Positions 15,927 to 25,105 are shown, counted from the stretch's first letter. The stretch is DNA of 35,231 nt from JAAYCU01 sp964401335 (GCA_964401335.1 CAYNYK010000050.1:1-35231), one strand, 5' to 3'. Program-made: numbers and translations. Notes: generated by a model not told the origin, from the sequence alone.

Positions 15927-17246
15927 ATGGTGCGATGGTGTCATGTTTTATCATTTGTGGTTTGTTTTATTCTTGTGGGCATACGGTTAACGATAGCCCA
16001 AAGCGCGCCGGCCGACGCCCCTGTGACCAGTCAACCCGACCAACCCGCGCGCAAAGTTTACGATCCGTGGACCAGTAAGCAAATGACCGGTGACTGGGGT
16101 GGTTTGCGTACGGAGCTGGAAAAGATCGGCATCCAGTGGGAACTTTACTACCAACAACAGTATCAACAGAACTTCCGCGGTGGTCTGCAAACGCATCACG
16201 GACACCGTTTTTCCGGTTCGTACGATTGGATTCTCCGCCTGGACTTCGAGAAGATCGGCCTAATGCCCGATGCGGGTTTTTATTTCAAAGCCAAGGGCGG
16301 ATATTCAGACGGGATCAATCCGGACAAAGTGGGGGCATCCAAATATGCCAACGTTAATGCGGACGCTTGTGAAGACCGGGCGATTTACGTGAACAAATGG
16401 TGGTTCTGGAAAACATTCGCGGACGATAAGATCGAGTTGCGGCTCGGGGTACTCGAACTGAACAAAGACTTGTTCGACGTCAGTCCTTATGCTTGCCATG
16501 AGGACAAGGATTTTCTGAACAAGTTATCCATTTACAACGCGACGGTCCCGCTGGGTACGGGGATGGGGGCTTTTCTCAAGATCAAACCGGTGGACTGGTT
16601 TTATTTTCAGGCGGCGGCGATCGATACGCAGGCCAAGAAATTCCATACGCAATTCGACACCGCGTTTCACGAGGAAGCCTGGTACACCGGTGTTTGGGAA
16701 ATGGGCGTAACTCCCAAGTGGCCTTCGGCGAAAGGCCCCATGCCGGGGGATTTGCGGGTCGGCTGGTGGTACAACCCCGAGTTTCGCGAGATTTTCAAGG
16801 ATACGATGAACGGACACCGTAAGCCGGAGTATCGCGGGGACGATGTCGGTTTTTATCTGGGTGCGGACCAACTGATCTGGAAGGAAAACGACGGTCCCAA
16901 GGATACGCAGGGCCTGGGCTGGTATGGGCGTTACGGATGTGCGCACGGCGATATCAACAAGGTCAGCGATTACTGGGCGACGGGTTTGTCCTATACGGGG
17001 CTTCTGCCGAAACGGGATAAGGACGTTTTCGCCTTCGGGGTGGCCCAGGCCATCTATTCCAAACAATACCGCCGCGAGAAAAACCACGATGCCGATCGCG
17101 AAACCGTCTACGAGTGGTTTTACAAGTATTATGTGACCCCTTGGTTGATTGTTTCCCCCGACTTTCAGGTGGTGGTCAATCCGGGCGGGACAAAAGCCGG
17201 CCGCGATGCCCTCGTGGGCGGCGTGCGTATTCAGATTATTTTCTAG
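15927..17246 (+). CDS. OprB-family outer-membrane porin, predicted Pho-regulated
   Basis: The 439-residue protein has a signal peptide (1-25, ending IAQSAPAD), a short Pro-rich linker and the OprB-family (carbohydrate-selective porin) hallmark MTGDWGGLRTELEKIGI near 51-67. The rest alternates aromatic and polar residues as in a beta-barrel and ends in VRIQIIF, an aromatic C-terminal residue suited to outer-membrane insertion. GGAG lies seven bases before the ATG. Family members classically pass sugars, but the Pho box upstream and the pst operon before it suggest that this one admits phosphate or phosphate esters. The substrate is inferred from context only. Confidence 0.88.
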   Translation: MVRWCHVLSFVVCFILVGIRLTIAQSAPADAPVTSQPDQPARKVYDPWTSKQMTGDWGGLRTELEKIGIQWELYYQQQYQQNFRGGLQTHHGHRFSGSYDWILRLDFEKIGLMPDAGFYFKAKGGYSDGINPDKVGASKYANVNADACEDRAIYVNKWWFWKTFADDKIELRLGVLELNKDLFDVSPYACHEDKDFLNKLSIYNATVPLGTGMGAFLKIKPVDWFYFQAAAIDTQAKKFHTQFDTAFHEEAWYTGVWEMGVTPKWPSAKGPMPGDLRVGWWYNPEFREIFKDTMNGHRKPEYRGDDVGFYLGADQLIWKENDGPKDTQGLGWYGRYGCAHGDINKVSDYWATGLSYTGLLPKRDKDVFAFGVAQAIYSKQYRREKNHDADRETVYEWFYKYYVTPWLIVSPDFQVVVNPGGTKAGRDALVGGVRIQIIF

Positions 17247-17276
17247 GGATGGTGCTTGTTCGTGGAGAGATCAAAG

Positions 17277-17492
17277 ATGAGCAAGAAAAGCGGCCTGATC
17301 CGCGCGGCCAAGGTCTTGGCTTTGTTGCTGCTTGGCAGCATGTCCCTTGGCAGCAGTTGTGCGGAGGATATTCGTTACAACATCGTGCAGGGCGGCTTGA
17401 GTTATGTGAAAGCAACCGCCGTGGACGTCGCGGATACGTTATTCCCGGTGGCCGACTGGTTGGACGCGATCCTGGTAACTCCGGCGGAATGA
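17277..17492 (+). CDS. Small putative lipoprotein downstream of the Pho-regulated porin
   Basis: A 71-residue protein: MSKKSGLIRAAK, then a hydrophobic segment, then LGSSC (Cys28), which resembles a relaxed lipobox. The mature part, about 43 residues (AEDIRYNIVQGG onward), looks amphipathic and helical, with no further Cys. GGAGAG precedes the ATG at 17277 with a nine-base gap. It starts 30 bases after the porin stop on the same strand, so it is probably co-transcribed and shares its phosphate control. I do not recognise the family. It may be an accessory lipoprotein of the porin, or unrelated. Confidence 0.6.
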   Translation: MSKKSGLIRAAKVLALLLLGSMSLGSSCAEDIRYNIVQGGLSYVKATAVDVADTLFPVADWLDAILVTPAE

Positions 17493-17559
17493 GACGGCAC
17501 ACGGTTTGTAAGCTTTGTGAATCTTGCCCCGCTGTTGCGAATAAGAGGTTTTTCAGCAG

Positions 17560-18342
17560 CTACCAGAGCCGACGCCCGCGCTGGCGGAAGCGGTGGTACG
17601 CTTCCCGGGTCGGGAAGCTGAAATAGCTGCCTTCCTCTTTATTCAGCGGAACAGGTTGAGCGGTTCCATTTTCCACCTTGTCAATCGCCCGCAGCAGGCA
17701 TTCACCAGCGATCCGCTTGCTGCGCAGAATGAAGGTATAGAGCGACTCGTATGGCTGAATATCGAAATGTTCGACCTCGACGATATCCCCGGCGTCAATA
17801 AACTGGTTTACCAGAAAAACGGTTTCGGCGGCTTTCGGTTCACCATGCGTCATCATCCAGAAAGCAGGGGCGATTCCGCGATAGCGGGGCAGCGGAGCCC
17901 CGTGGATGTTCAAACATCCTTTCCGAGGCAGTTCAATCAGTTTCGAGCCGAATAATTGCGTACAGTAAATGGACACAATCAAATCAGTCTGAAGATCACG
18001 TAAACGCTGTAAAAAATCTTCCGTATTGACATCGGCGATGGGTTGGCAGGGAATACCATGGGCCTTGGCGATGGAGGGGATTGAATAATATCGGCCACGT
18101 GCAGGACCAATCCCGAGCCGATCCAGAATTTTAGCGGTGATTATTCGCCAGGCGATTCTGCCAAGGTTCCACCAACCAAACGCCGTCTGGAATCGCCAAA
18201 GCGAATCCAGAGAGGTTTCCTTACCATAATGCAGAGGAGTCATGAAGATAGCCCGGACGTCACGGCCTCGTTTTTTCAGAAATGGTGGAAAAAAGGAAGG
18301 CAGAAAAAGGGACTCCCGAGGTGCAAGAACGACGATATTCAT
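17560..18342 (-). CDS. Formyltransferase-family protein (Fmt-like catalytic domain), polysaccharide locus
   Basis: The 260-residue protein has the formyl-transferase fold (PF00551 type), which moves a formyl group from 10-formyltetrahydrofolate to an amino group. The active-site segment NIHGAPLPRYRG carries the Asn-x-His pair, and DAGDIV supplies the catalytic Asp. It lacks the C-terminal tRNA-binding domain of methionyl-tRNA formyltransferase, so it is more likely to act on an amino sugar, in keeping with the polysaccharide genes upstream. I start at 18342, since the purine-rich AAAGGATGAG lies at a proper distance from it; an ATG 12 bases further up would overlap that site. It follows the deacetylase gene by 71 bases on the same strand. 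The sugar substrate is inferred. Confidence 0.85.
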   Translation of the reverse strand: MNIVVLAPRESLFLPSFFPPFLKKRGRDVRAIFMTPLHYGKETSLDSLWRFQTAFGWWNLGRIAWRIITAKILDRLGIGPARGRYYSIPSIAKAHGIPCQPIADVNTEDFLQRLRDLQTDLIVSIYCTQLFGSKLIELPRKGCLNIHGAPLPRYRGIAPAFWMMTHGEPKAAETVFLVNQFIDAGDIVEVEHFDIQPYESLYTFILRSKRIAGECLLRAIDKVENGTAQPVPLNKEEGSYFSFPTREAYHRFRQRGRRLW

Positions 18343-18413
18343 GACTTGGCTCATCCTTTAACGATTGTATGACTTCTCGGATACCGGCAGATTAAGGATC
18401 GACGTGCGATTTT

Positions 18414-19325
18414 TCAAGCGTGTATCAGACCGAGGTCGGAAGCGGGTTCCAGAGCGTGCCATGAATCTTCGACCAGTGGTAGCAGAGGTAGTACTTCGCC
18501 CGCGGGCGTAAAACGGAACTCCGCGAAGAGGCGGGCCAGCCGTGCCGGGACGCGCGAACGCCAGAGCGATTGCATGAAGCGGCGCTTGGCGGACATGGCG
18601 AAGCCCTGTTTTCGGAACCAGTCCACTTCGCCGGGAGCGAGTTCGTAGGGGTGCAGATAGAGAATGGCCGGCCGGCCTTGACGGTTGAGATGGCGAATGC
18701 CGGCGGCGATAAACGCTGCAGGAAGCAGGCGCGTGTATCCGCCTCCGCAAAGCGGGACATTGCGGCCGGCCAGTCGGACCGTTGTGAGTGGAAATTCCCA
18801 CAGGTCGCAATCAGACCAGCGATGGGGAAAACGCGGAGCTTCGGGGATGCCATAACGTCGCTTGCGGACCGGAAAGATGCTGGAGCTGTACAGGTAGCCG
18901 TTGCGGGCGAGCATGGGGCCGGCCCAGCGCGATCGGTTGGTGATGGAGAAGGCGGGGGCTCGGTAGCCGATGGGGCGGCGACCAGTCTGGCTTTCGATGA
19001 GTGCCGTTGACCGGCGGATGTCCTCTTCAAATTGTTTGGGGGTCAGGTTGTAGATCAGCTCGTGGCCGTAACCGTGGGAGCCGATTTCGTGGCCGGCGGC
19101 GGCCACTGCGGGCAACAGGTCCGGGAACTGCTCGCAAACCCTGCCCAGAGCAAAGAAGGTGGCCCGCACCTGATGGGCGTCGAGAAAATCCAGCAGGCGA
19201 TAGACATTATCCACCACCCGCCCGGTGACCGGCAAACGCGGGTCCAGCACCGCCTGGGCCCAGTCCTCCAGGTCCACGGTCATGGCGTTGAGCCGCTCGG
19301 TTTGGCACCGTTCATAGACTTCCAT
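18414..19325 (-). CDS. Polysaccharide deacetylase, PEP-CTERM/XrtA locus type
   Basis: The 303-residue NodB-fold enzyme removes N-acetyl groups from a polysaccharide or lipid-linked sugar. The N-terminal NAMTVDLEDW (13-22) gives the catalytic and metal Asp pair, and HEIGSHGYGHE (about 79-89) gives the two metal His. YRAPAFS near 118-124 and the C-terminal GGGYTRLLP with ILYLHPYEL are typical of the family found in exosortase-associated exopolysaccharide loci. It has no signal peptide, so it works in the cytoplasm. No clear ribosome site precedes the ATG at 19325; a start at the internal Met of MTVDLED would remove family-conserved residues. It is divergent from the GT4 gene. No exosortase is present in this window. 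Confidence 0.88.
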   Translation of the reverse strand: MEVYERCQTERLNAMTVDLEDWAQAVLDPRLPVTGRVVDNVYRLLDFLDAHQVRATFFALGRVCEQFPDLLPAVAAAGHEIGSHGYGHELIYNLTPKQFEEDIRRSTALIESQTGRRPIGYRAPAFSITNRSRWAGPMLARNGYLYSSSIFPVRKRRYGIPEAPRFPHRWSDCDLWEFPLTTVRLAGRNVPLCGGGYTRLLPAAFIAAGIRHLNRQGRPAILYLHPYELAPGEVDWFRKQGFAMSAKRRFMQSLWRSRVPARLARLFAEFRFTPAGEVLPLLPLVEDSWHALEPASDLGLIHA

Positions 19326-19457
19326 ACTTCGTCATTTATCGGAAGTATCCGGGGTTGACTTGTGTTTGGGTGCCGAGGATGAGGATCGTTTCCTGCGCAA
19401 AAAAGAGGGTATCGGTGCCGTTGGGGGCAGCTATTCAGTCAAGAATTATTGTTGAAG

Positions 19458-19486
19458 TTGGCGAGGGATGTTATGCTGAGTATATT
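19458..19486 (+). promoter_or_regulatory. Probable promoter for the GT4 glycosyltransferase gene
   Basis: TTGGCG (19458-19463) and TATATT (19481-19486) are separated by 17 bases, matching four and five of six consensus positions. Transcription would start near 19493, about 59 bases before the ATG at 19552. Confidence 0.4.
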
Positions 19487-19551
19487 CGGTAACGATAAAT
19501 AGCTTGTTGTTAAGATGATACCCCCCAATTCGGGTGGTGTATTCGATAAAT

Positions 19552-20781
19552 ATGCATGTAGCTTATATTCATCAGCATTTTTCGACGAAAAAAGGGGCGA
19601 CGGGCACGCGCTCGTACGAGATGGCCCAGCGGTTGCTCCGCGCGGGGCATCGGGTCACCATGATCTGCGGGAAATACGATATCGGAGACAGTTCGATCGA
19701 GGCCAGCCAGCGGATCACGGATTCCGAGGTGGATGGCATCCGGGTTATCCGGGTAGCTGAGCCCTATGCAAACAAAATGAGCCTCCCCCGCCGGGCCCTG
19801 GCGTTTGGTCGTTTTGCCCGGACGGCCACGAAAATCGTCGGCCAACTGGACGCTGATCTGGTGTTCGCCACCTCGACGCCGCTGACCGTGGGGATTCCCG
19901 GGCGCAAGGGAGCGGCCCGTTTGGGTGTGCCTTTCGTTTTTGAAGTTCGCGATTTGTGGCCGGAAATTCCGATCGCCATGGGAATCCGCAACCCGTTTGT
20001 CATCTGGTATATGCGGCGGCTGGAACGTACGACGTATCGGGCGGCCGCCGCGGTTATCGCCCTCGCTCCCGGGATCAAGGAGGGAATCTGTCGCACGGGG
20101 TATCCGACGGATCGGGTGGTGGTGATCCCGAATTGCAGCGATTTGGATTTATTTCGGCCATGCGCCGACAAGGAACTGGACGAGCGCTTCGGGTTGCCGG
20201 GTGAGTTTCGCCTGGTGTTTACCGGCGCGCACGGCCGGGCCAACGGACTGGACGCCGTGCTCGACGCGGCGGCCGAGTTGAAAGGGCGCGGTGAAACGGG
20301 GATTCGTTTCGTGTTTATCGGTACAGGCAGCGAAAAGCCGCGTTTGATGGAGCGCGGCCGCCGGGAAAAAACCGATACGATGATCAGTTGGGTGGACCCG
20401 ATCCCCAAGGAGGAGCTGGCCCGTGTATTGCCGCGTATGGACGTAGGCCTGATGATTCTCCTTAATCTGCCGGCGTTTTATTACGGAACGTCGCCGAACA
20501 AGTTTTTCGATTACATCGCCTGCGGCCTGCCGGTGCTGAACAATTATCCCGGCTGGCTGGCGGAAATGATTGGAGAAAACCAATGCGGGCGGGTGGTCCC
20601 CCCCGCCGATCCGCGGGCCTTTGCCGACGCCGTGCTATGGATGCGCGACCATCGTGACGAATGTCGGGAAATGGGATATCGAGGGCGACAATTGGCGGAA
20701 GCGAAGTTTTCACGAGATTACCTGGGAGAGAAGTTTGTCGAAACGCTGGAAAGCGTATTTCACCAGAGGCGGGAGCAATGA
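19552..20781 (+). CDS. Family 4 glycosyltransferase (WbuB-like)
   Basis: The 409-residue GT-B enzyme transfers a sugar from a nucleotide donor to a lipid-linked acceptor in the cytoplasm. The start MHVAYIHQHFSTKKGATGTR is typical of WbuB-type GT4 enzymes, with the Gly-rich acceptor loop. The C-terminal half has VFTGAHGRANGLDAVLDAA and the donor-binding SPNKFFDYIACGLPVL, whose Glu/Asp-containing motif binds the nucleotide sugar. I take the ATG at 19552 because it matches the family start; a GTG at 19534 is in frame but adds six odd residues. The ribosome site is weak (GGTGGTG). The acyltransferase gene overlaps its stop by four bases. In O-antigen loci such enzymes often add N-acetyl-fucosamine, but the sugar here is unknown. 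Confidence 0.9.
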   Translation: MHVAYIHQHFSTKKGATGTRSYEMAQRLLRAGHRVTMICGKYDIGDSSIEASQRITDSEVDGIRVIRVAEPYANKMSLPRRALAFGRFARTATKIVGQLDADLVFATSTPLTVGIPGRKGAARLGVPFVFEVRDLWPEIPIAMGIRNPFVIWYMRRLERTTYRAAAAVIALAPGIKEGICRTGYPTDRVVVIPNCSDLDLFRPCADKELDERFGLPGEFRLVFTGAHGRANGLDAVLDAAAELKGRGETGIRFVFIGTGSEKPRLMERGRREKTDTMISWVDPIPKEELARVLPRMDVGLMILLNLPAFYYGTSPNKFFDYIACGLPVLNNYPGWLAEMIGENQCGRVVPPADPRAFADAVLWMRDHRDECREMGYRGRQLAEAKFSRDYLGEKFVETLESVFHQRREQ

Positions 20782-21437
20782 TTGTCCCCGTCTTTGAGGT
20801 TAGCCGGATGCCAATTGTGTCCATGAAACGTATGCATGCCCCCCTCGTGGCCCAACTGCATCGTATTAGTATACGAACGGGATTGACCGCCTGGCTTGGC
20901 CAACGTTTCTGCGAACAATTATATCTGGGAATGGCTCAAACCCCTTATAGTTTCGTACTGGTTTACGAGGATCCCCAAGGCGCCCCCTTGGGTTTTATCT
21001 GCTGTGCCAACAACACCTCCAAGATGTACCGTCACGTGTTGATGAGGCGTTTTTTTCCTTTACTCTGGTCGGCGATGGGCAAGTTGCTGCGCCCATCGGT
21101 GTTACGCAGTATATGGACCTCCGTTCGTCGGCCGAAAACATTTATGAGTGGAGATTACGCGGACTGGCACTTGCCCGAGGCGGAACTCATCTCCATCGGC
21201 GTATCCCCCGAAGCCCAGGGCCGGCATATCGGGTCTGAATTGGTGGCGGCGGCCTTTCAACGACTACGCCAGTTGGGTTGTGATCGAGTCCGTGTATACA
21301 CCAGCGGAGACAACGAACAAGCCACGATTTTCTATCAGAAGCGAGGGTTTAAGTTTCTGGGCACGCGGCCCTATCACTCCGGTCCGATTCGCGTATTCGT
21401 AGCAGACTTGCCGGAGGCCAATTCGGCCAAAACGTAA
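20778..21437 (+). CDS. GNAT-family N-acyltransferase
   Basis: The 219-residue protein contains a GNAT fold: ELISIGVSPEAQGRHIGSELV (about 136-156 in this numbering) is the acetyl-CoA pyrophosphate loop (Q-x-x-G-x-G/S variant), and VRVYTSGDNEQATIFYQKRGF follows as the closing strand-helix. The first 120 residues have aromatic and basic stretches and are longer than in minimal GNATs. The ATG at 20778 overlaps the stop of the glycosyltransferase (ATGA), so translation is likely coupled and the enzyme probably acylates the same glycan. Its 3' end overlaps the convergent DUF2723 gene by 64 bases. A later Met at 20808 is an alternative start. Confidence 0.82.
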   Translation: MIVPVFEVSRMPIVSMKRMHAPLVAQLHRISIRTGLTAWLGQRFCEQLYLGMAQTPYSFVLVYEDPQGAPLGFICCANNTSKMYRHVLMRRFFPLLWSAMGKLLRPSVLRSIWTSVRRPKTFMSGDYADWHLPEAELISIGVSPEAQGRHIGSELVAAAFQRLRQLGCDRVRVYTSGDNEQATIFYQKRGFKFLGTRPYHSGPIRVFVADLPEANSAKT

Positions 21438-22942
21438 AGATCTTTCCGGCGCGACCATCGGCCCTGAAGGCCGGGGGCGTATGGGTGATCGCGGTCCTGG
21501 GGCACCAGTATCACCGGGCGATTGTGGGCAAGACAGTCCAACATGCGTTCGTGGAGTTCGTCGATCCGGATTTTATCCTCCTTCTCCTGAATCAATTCAA
21601 TAGCAACGCCCTGGCCGAACCGGCCAATCGCTTGCCCATACAGCAAACCGAAGCGAACCATGTTGTCAGCGACCAGAACGAGCCCGTCCTCGCCGGCGAG
21701 TCGGGCGACTTGGTGGTTGAGGTCAGCGGCATAGGTCTGGCCGACACCCCAAGGAATGAGAAAAGCCCGGTAGCCGTTGCGATAAGGCTTGTTGCCGACC
21801 AAGACTTTCAAGGCCCCGCGGGATTCGAGTACATGACAGGTGGTCAGGTAGACCAGCGGTGTCCACAATGCAGTGACCCCGGCTAGGGCAATCAGCACGC
21901 GGCGGCGGGTAGGTGTCCATAAGGTTATCATCCGATCCAATCCCAAACCCGCCAGCAAGGCCAGCAGCATGTAAACCGGAAAAAAGAATGTGTACTGGTC
22001 GCTGATGCTGTAGCGGATCACGAAAACCAGATAGATCAGAAGTTGCCCTTTGGTCGCGCGGGTAAAGGCGCTCGGTACAGTCAAGCGGGCGATTAAAGCA
22101 TAGGTCGCCAACAGAATAGTCAGGCCGGGAAAATTATACAGCGCAAAACCGATGGTCATAGCCAGTTTGCGGATATCGAATGAGGTGTTCAGCACTTGTT
22201 TGGCGTATTTACCAAAGAGGGCAGAATGAATCGTTCCGCTCAAGTCATGAGTCTGAATCAGCGTATAAAGTATAAGGATGGTGTAAGGAGCCGAGGCAAG
22301 CAGCCAGAGTCCGCAGGCGATTATACCCTCGCGAACAGAGAGGTGCTTTTGTCGGATGGCCCCAATGATAACGACCATATCCACGGGGGTTGCCAAACCC
22401 GCCAATAGATGGTTGGTCAGCCCTAGGCCATTGAAAAAAGCCAGCCCCAGCAGGTAACGACCTTTGGAGGTGGTGGCATACCTGGCCAGGCAGAGCCACT
22501 CAGCCGACAGCAAGGCGGCTACGATAGCGTAGGATTCCGTGTGGGTGGCGTGTTGCCAGAAGGTATGCGCCAGCATCAGGGCCGCCCCGGCGACCAGCGC
22601 GGGGCCCAGGCGTCGCGTCAGAATCACCAGGGTGCCGACCAGATTGGCGATAGCCACGGCCGCGGCCAGACTACTGAGCAAGGTGATGGCAAAGGCCGGC
22701 TCCAAAAAGGTCAGTCGAATCGCTGCCCGCCCGAGCCCATATTGCAGCGGATGAACCAAGGCGAGGCCCAGAGGATGTTCCCACTGGCCGGTCACGATCC
22801 GCCACTGCTGCCAGCCCGAATCCTGCCACTGAACGCCGCGGTTGGCGGTGGAGGTATAGAGCATCAACGCCGCCAGGAAAACCATGATCCATGCGGGTTG
22901 CAATCTTGGAGCGCTTACGGATTGTACAGAGCTGCGTAACAT
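21374..22942 (-). CDS. DUF2723-family polytopic membrane protein (PMT-like glycosyltransferase fold)
   Basis: The 522-residue protein has about ten hydrophobic segments followed by a soluble C-terminal part (about 385-522). VQWQDSGWQQWRIVTGQWEHP (37-57) holds the lumenal Asp of the first loop and the HPLGLALVHPL motif of DUF2723, a family related to protein O-mannosyltransferases that use polyprenyl-phosphate sugars. HATHTESYAIVA and GLTNHLLAG are further family landmarks. It follows the heparinase gene by 33 bases on the same strand and lacks a clear ribosome site, which suggests coupling. It may glycosylate exported protein or add side sugars to the polymer; acceptor and donor are unknown. 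Confidence 0.8.
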   Translation of the reverse strand: MLRSSVQSVSAPRLQPAWIMVFLAALMLYTSTANRGVQWQDSGWQQWRIVTGQWEHPLGLALVHPLQYGLGRAAIRLTFLEPAFAITLLSSLAAAVAIANLVGTLVILTRRLGPALVAGAALMLAHTFWQHATHTESYAIVAALLSAEWLCLARYATTSKGRYLLGLAFFNGLGLTNHLLAGLATPVDMVVIIGAIRQKHLSVREGIIACGLWLLASAPYTILILYTLIQTHDLSGTIHSALFGKYAKQVLNTSFDIRKLAMTIGFALYNFPGLTILLATYALIARLTVPSAFTRATKGQLLIYLVFVIRYSISDQYTFFFPVYMLLALLAGLGLDRMITLWTPTRRRVLIALAGVTALWTPLVYLTTCHVLESRGALKVLVGNKPYRNGYRAFLIPWGVGQTYAADLNHQVARLAGEDGLVLVADNMVRFGLLYGQAIGRFGQGVAIELIQEKEDKIRIDELHERMLDCLAHNRPVILVPQDRDHPYAPGLQGRWSRRKDLYVLAELASGKSATNTRIGPE

Positions 22943-22975
22943 CAGTAGAGATTAATCCACACATTATCGGGTTTA

Positions 22976-25105
22976 TTAGGGTGGCTTGCCAATATTTAAA
23001 AGTTCCTGATTCCGCCAGACGAGGACCCAATCGAATGGGGAATCATCCGGGCATTTCACTTCCGCCGGTTCCTCCGGGGTTACGACGGTCATCAGCGTTT
23101 GCGGAAGGGCGGCCTTCAGGCTTACCTCCAGCACGGGGATGGGCCGTTTTTCGGCATAATAGGGCGAGGCGAAGCCCTGAACCCGCCCCGGCTCGTCCCG
23201 TCCGCGAATGACTTCAAACCGTTGAATGATGCCGGTCCGGCAGATCAGTTTGACGCATGCATCACCGGCGGGAGTGTGCAGGCGCAGAGAGGCACCGGCG
23301 GGATTGACCTCATAGGGTACATCCGCCAGATGCCAGCGCAAGATAAGATCGTGTTCGTCTTCACCGGACAGGCGATCCTCGATAAGCCACTTGTCCTTGG
23401 CCAGCAGCCACACATTGCGTGCATGTTTTACGTTCCATGGCCGACGACCGTAGTCGTAATGTTCACCACTAAAAAACTTTGTCGAACGAATCTCCGTCGT
23501 AAAGGCTGTTTTCCTCGCCCGGGGCCAGGGTAGCCACAGGAATCGGGAAACCAGCTCCAGCGGATTTTGCCCGTCGATCTCGATGCAGTTATGGGCGGCA
23601 ATGGATTTGAAATAGTATTCCAGATCAGGACGGCCGGGGACGTAATACTGAAAGGTTCCGCAGTCAAGGAAGATGTTCTGGCCGCGCCACCAGAGGTCAA
23701 GGTGGAGGGGGTCGCAATGGCCGGGCCGGTCGCGGTAGGTGTGACAGCGGATCATCGCCCAGGTGTTATCCCCGCGAAGGGTGTAATAGCCCCCGGCTTC
23801 GAAGGCGGTGGAAACCGGCTGGCGCGGCGGGACCGCTTCGGCCTGCAAAGCTTCCACGCCGAACAGCCAGAGCAGATCCTCGTCCCATGCCCCCGCCGGC
23901 AGGAGTCTTTTGTGGGTGCAGAGATAGTGGGTTGCCTGGATCACCGGGCGGTAGTCGTTGAAATCGCATTCGTCCAGCGGAAGTATCCAGGCCCCATCGT
24001 TGTGTCCATACTGCGGCAGTCGGCCGGTTGCCGGATCCATCATTTGAAAAAGGAATTCCCCCGCCCGCCGGAGACGGTCATAGATATCACGCTCAAAGGG
24101 GGCGTCGGCCAGTTCCACCAGGCGCAGGCCCAGGATCGCGCCTTGAAGCATGACCCGGTGATAGTTCATCGAATGTTGGATATAGCTGCCGTCGGCGTAA
24201 ATTTGTCGGCGGATTTCGTGGGCCAACACCCGTCGGCCCAGCGCGTGCCATCGTGGCGATTCGCGAAATTCGGGGAACAAATGGCTGACCAGGAGTAATC
24301 CAACGGCTTCGGAAATCGCATGGTTGTTCTTTTGGGAGATGGCGTAGTTGATGTGATGGGCGATCCGGTAACCAGTGGCCCAGGCCAGACGAGCGAACTG
24401 CAACCAGCGCTCAGGGGTCGTGGCCGGATCGTCCGCCAAGCTCCAGAATCCCAGGGCAATGGCGATCAGCCGCACGGCCGCCTCTTGCCCACAGACCCAC
24501 TGCACGCCCATGAAAGGCGGGCACGAATCCATCCAGGAGTCCACCCATCGCCAGAACAGCTCACCGTCGAATTTTAAGCCGTACCCACGGGCCCGAGCGA
24601 AATCAATGGCCCAGGCCGCCCGGGCCGGTTCCCACAGGGTGCGTATGTCCCCTTGTTCCGGTTGGAAAAATGGCACTTCCGTCCAGCATTTCCTTGGGTC
24701 GCCGTGTTTGTTGTCGATCGGATTGGCGTACCAATCAATCTTTTCGTCGGGGATCTGACGAAAAAAATACACGCAACGGTCGAGGGCGAGGAGACGCAAA
24801 CGTTCGGCCAGTGCCGGTTGACGCTCCACGGGCCCTTGGCGGATGGAATCCGGGACCGGCGGAGGCGCGCCGAACGGAAACAAAAAAGTCGGAGGCCGTT
24901 CTTTTTTGTGGCGGGCATAATTCTCGGCCGAGGCGGGAGTGCCCGGTTGCGTGATGTCCTGCAGGTTGATGCGTTCCCAAGGGCGCGGGGCGAAGGTTTT
25001 GCGGGAGCGGCCCAGCACCTTGCTCCCGGCAAGCCTCGAGCGCATCCAGATGATGCGCGGACCAAGGTAGCGGAGAATATACCACGCCTTTTGTAATCGA
25101 TTCAT
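22976..25105 (-). CDS. Heparinase II/III family protein (alginate-lyase-like N-domain plus C-terminal sandwich)
   Basis: The 709-residue protein has an alpha/alpha-toroid N-terminal domain (about 100-370) with the signature NNHAISEAVGLL, where Asn-His are putative catalytic residues, and a beta-sandwich domain (about 400-680) with GHCDPLHLDLWWRG and DCGTFQYY. These enzymes cleave uronic acid polymers by elimination. Neither a convincing signal peptide nor a transmembrane segment is visible, though residues 1-20 are basic and hydrophobic. In exopolysaccharide loci such proteins commonly sit beside the bi-domain oxidoreductase, as here, where the two reading frames overlap by four bases. It may trim or control the length of the polymer rather than digest food glycans. 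Confidence 0.88.
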   Translation of the reverse strand: MNRLQKAWYILRYLGPRIIWMRSRLAGSKVLGRSRKTFAPRPWERINLQDITQPGTPASAENYARHKKERPPTFLFPFGAPPPVPDSIRQGPVERQPALAERLRLLALDRCVYFFRQIPDEKIDWYANPIDNKHGDPRKCWTEVPFFQPEQGDIRTLWEPARAAWAIDFARARGYGLKFDGELFWRWVDSWMDSCPPFMGVQWVCGQEAAVRLIAIALGFWSLADDPATTPERWLQFARLAWATGYRIAHHINYAISQKNNHAISEAVGLLLVSHLFPEFRESPRWHALGRRVLAHEIRRQIYADGSYIQHSMNYHRVMLQGAILGLRLVELADAPFERDIYDRLRRAGEFLFQMMDPATGRLPQYGHNDGAWILPLDECDFNDYRPVIQATHYLCTHKRLLPAGAWDEDLLWLFGVEALQAEAVPPRQPVSTAFEAGGYYTLRGDNTWAMIRCHTYRDRPGHCDPLHLDLWWRGQNIFLDCGTFQYYVPGRPDLEYYFKSIAAHNCIEIDGQNPLELVSRFLWLPWPRARKTAFTTEIRSTKFFSGEHYDYGRRPWNVKHARNVWLLAKDKWLIEDRLSGEDEHDLILRWHLADVPYEVNPAGASLRLHTPAGDACVKLICRTGIIQRFEVIRGRDEPGRVQGFASPYYAEKRPIPVLEVSLKAALPQTLMTVVTPEEPAEVKCPDDSPFDWVLVWRNQELLNIGKPP

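Noticed and set aside
17560..18342. Methionyl-tRNA formyltransferase (fmt)
   Set aside because: The C-terminal tRNA-binding domain is missing and the neighbours are polysaccharide genes, so only the catalytic fold is shared.
23567..24298. A 243-residue open frame on the plus strand inside the heparinase gene
   Set aside because: It is antisense to conserved heparinase motifs and lacks a start signal.
22976..25105. A catabolic glycan-use locus centred on heparinase II/III and the sulfatases
   Set aside because: The heparinase is tied to biosynthetic genes with no sugar transporter, SusCD-like pair or glycoside hydrolases; the sulfatases are 18 kb away.
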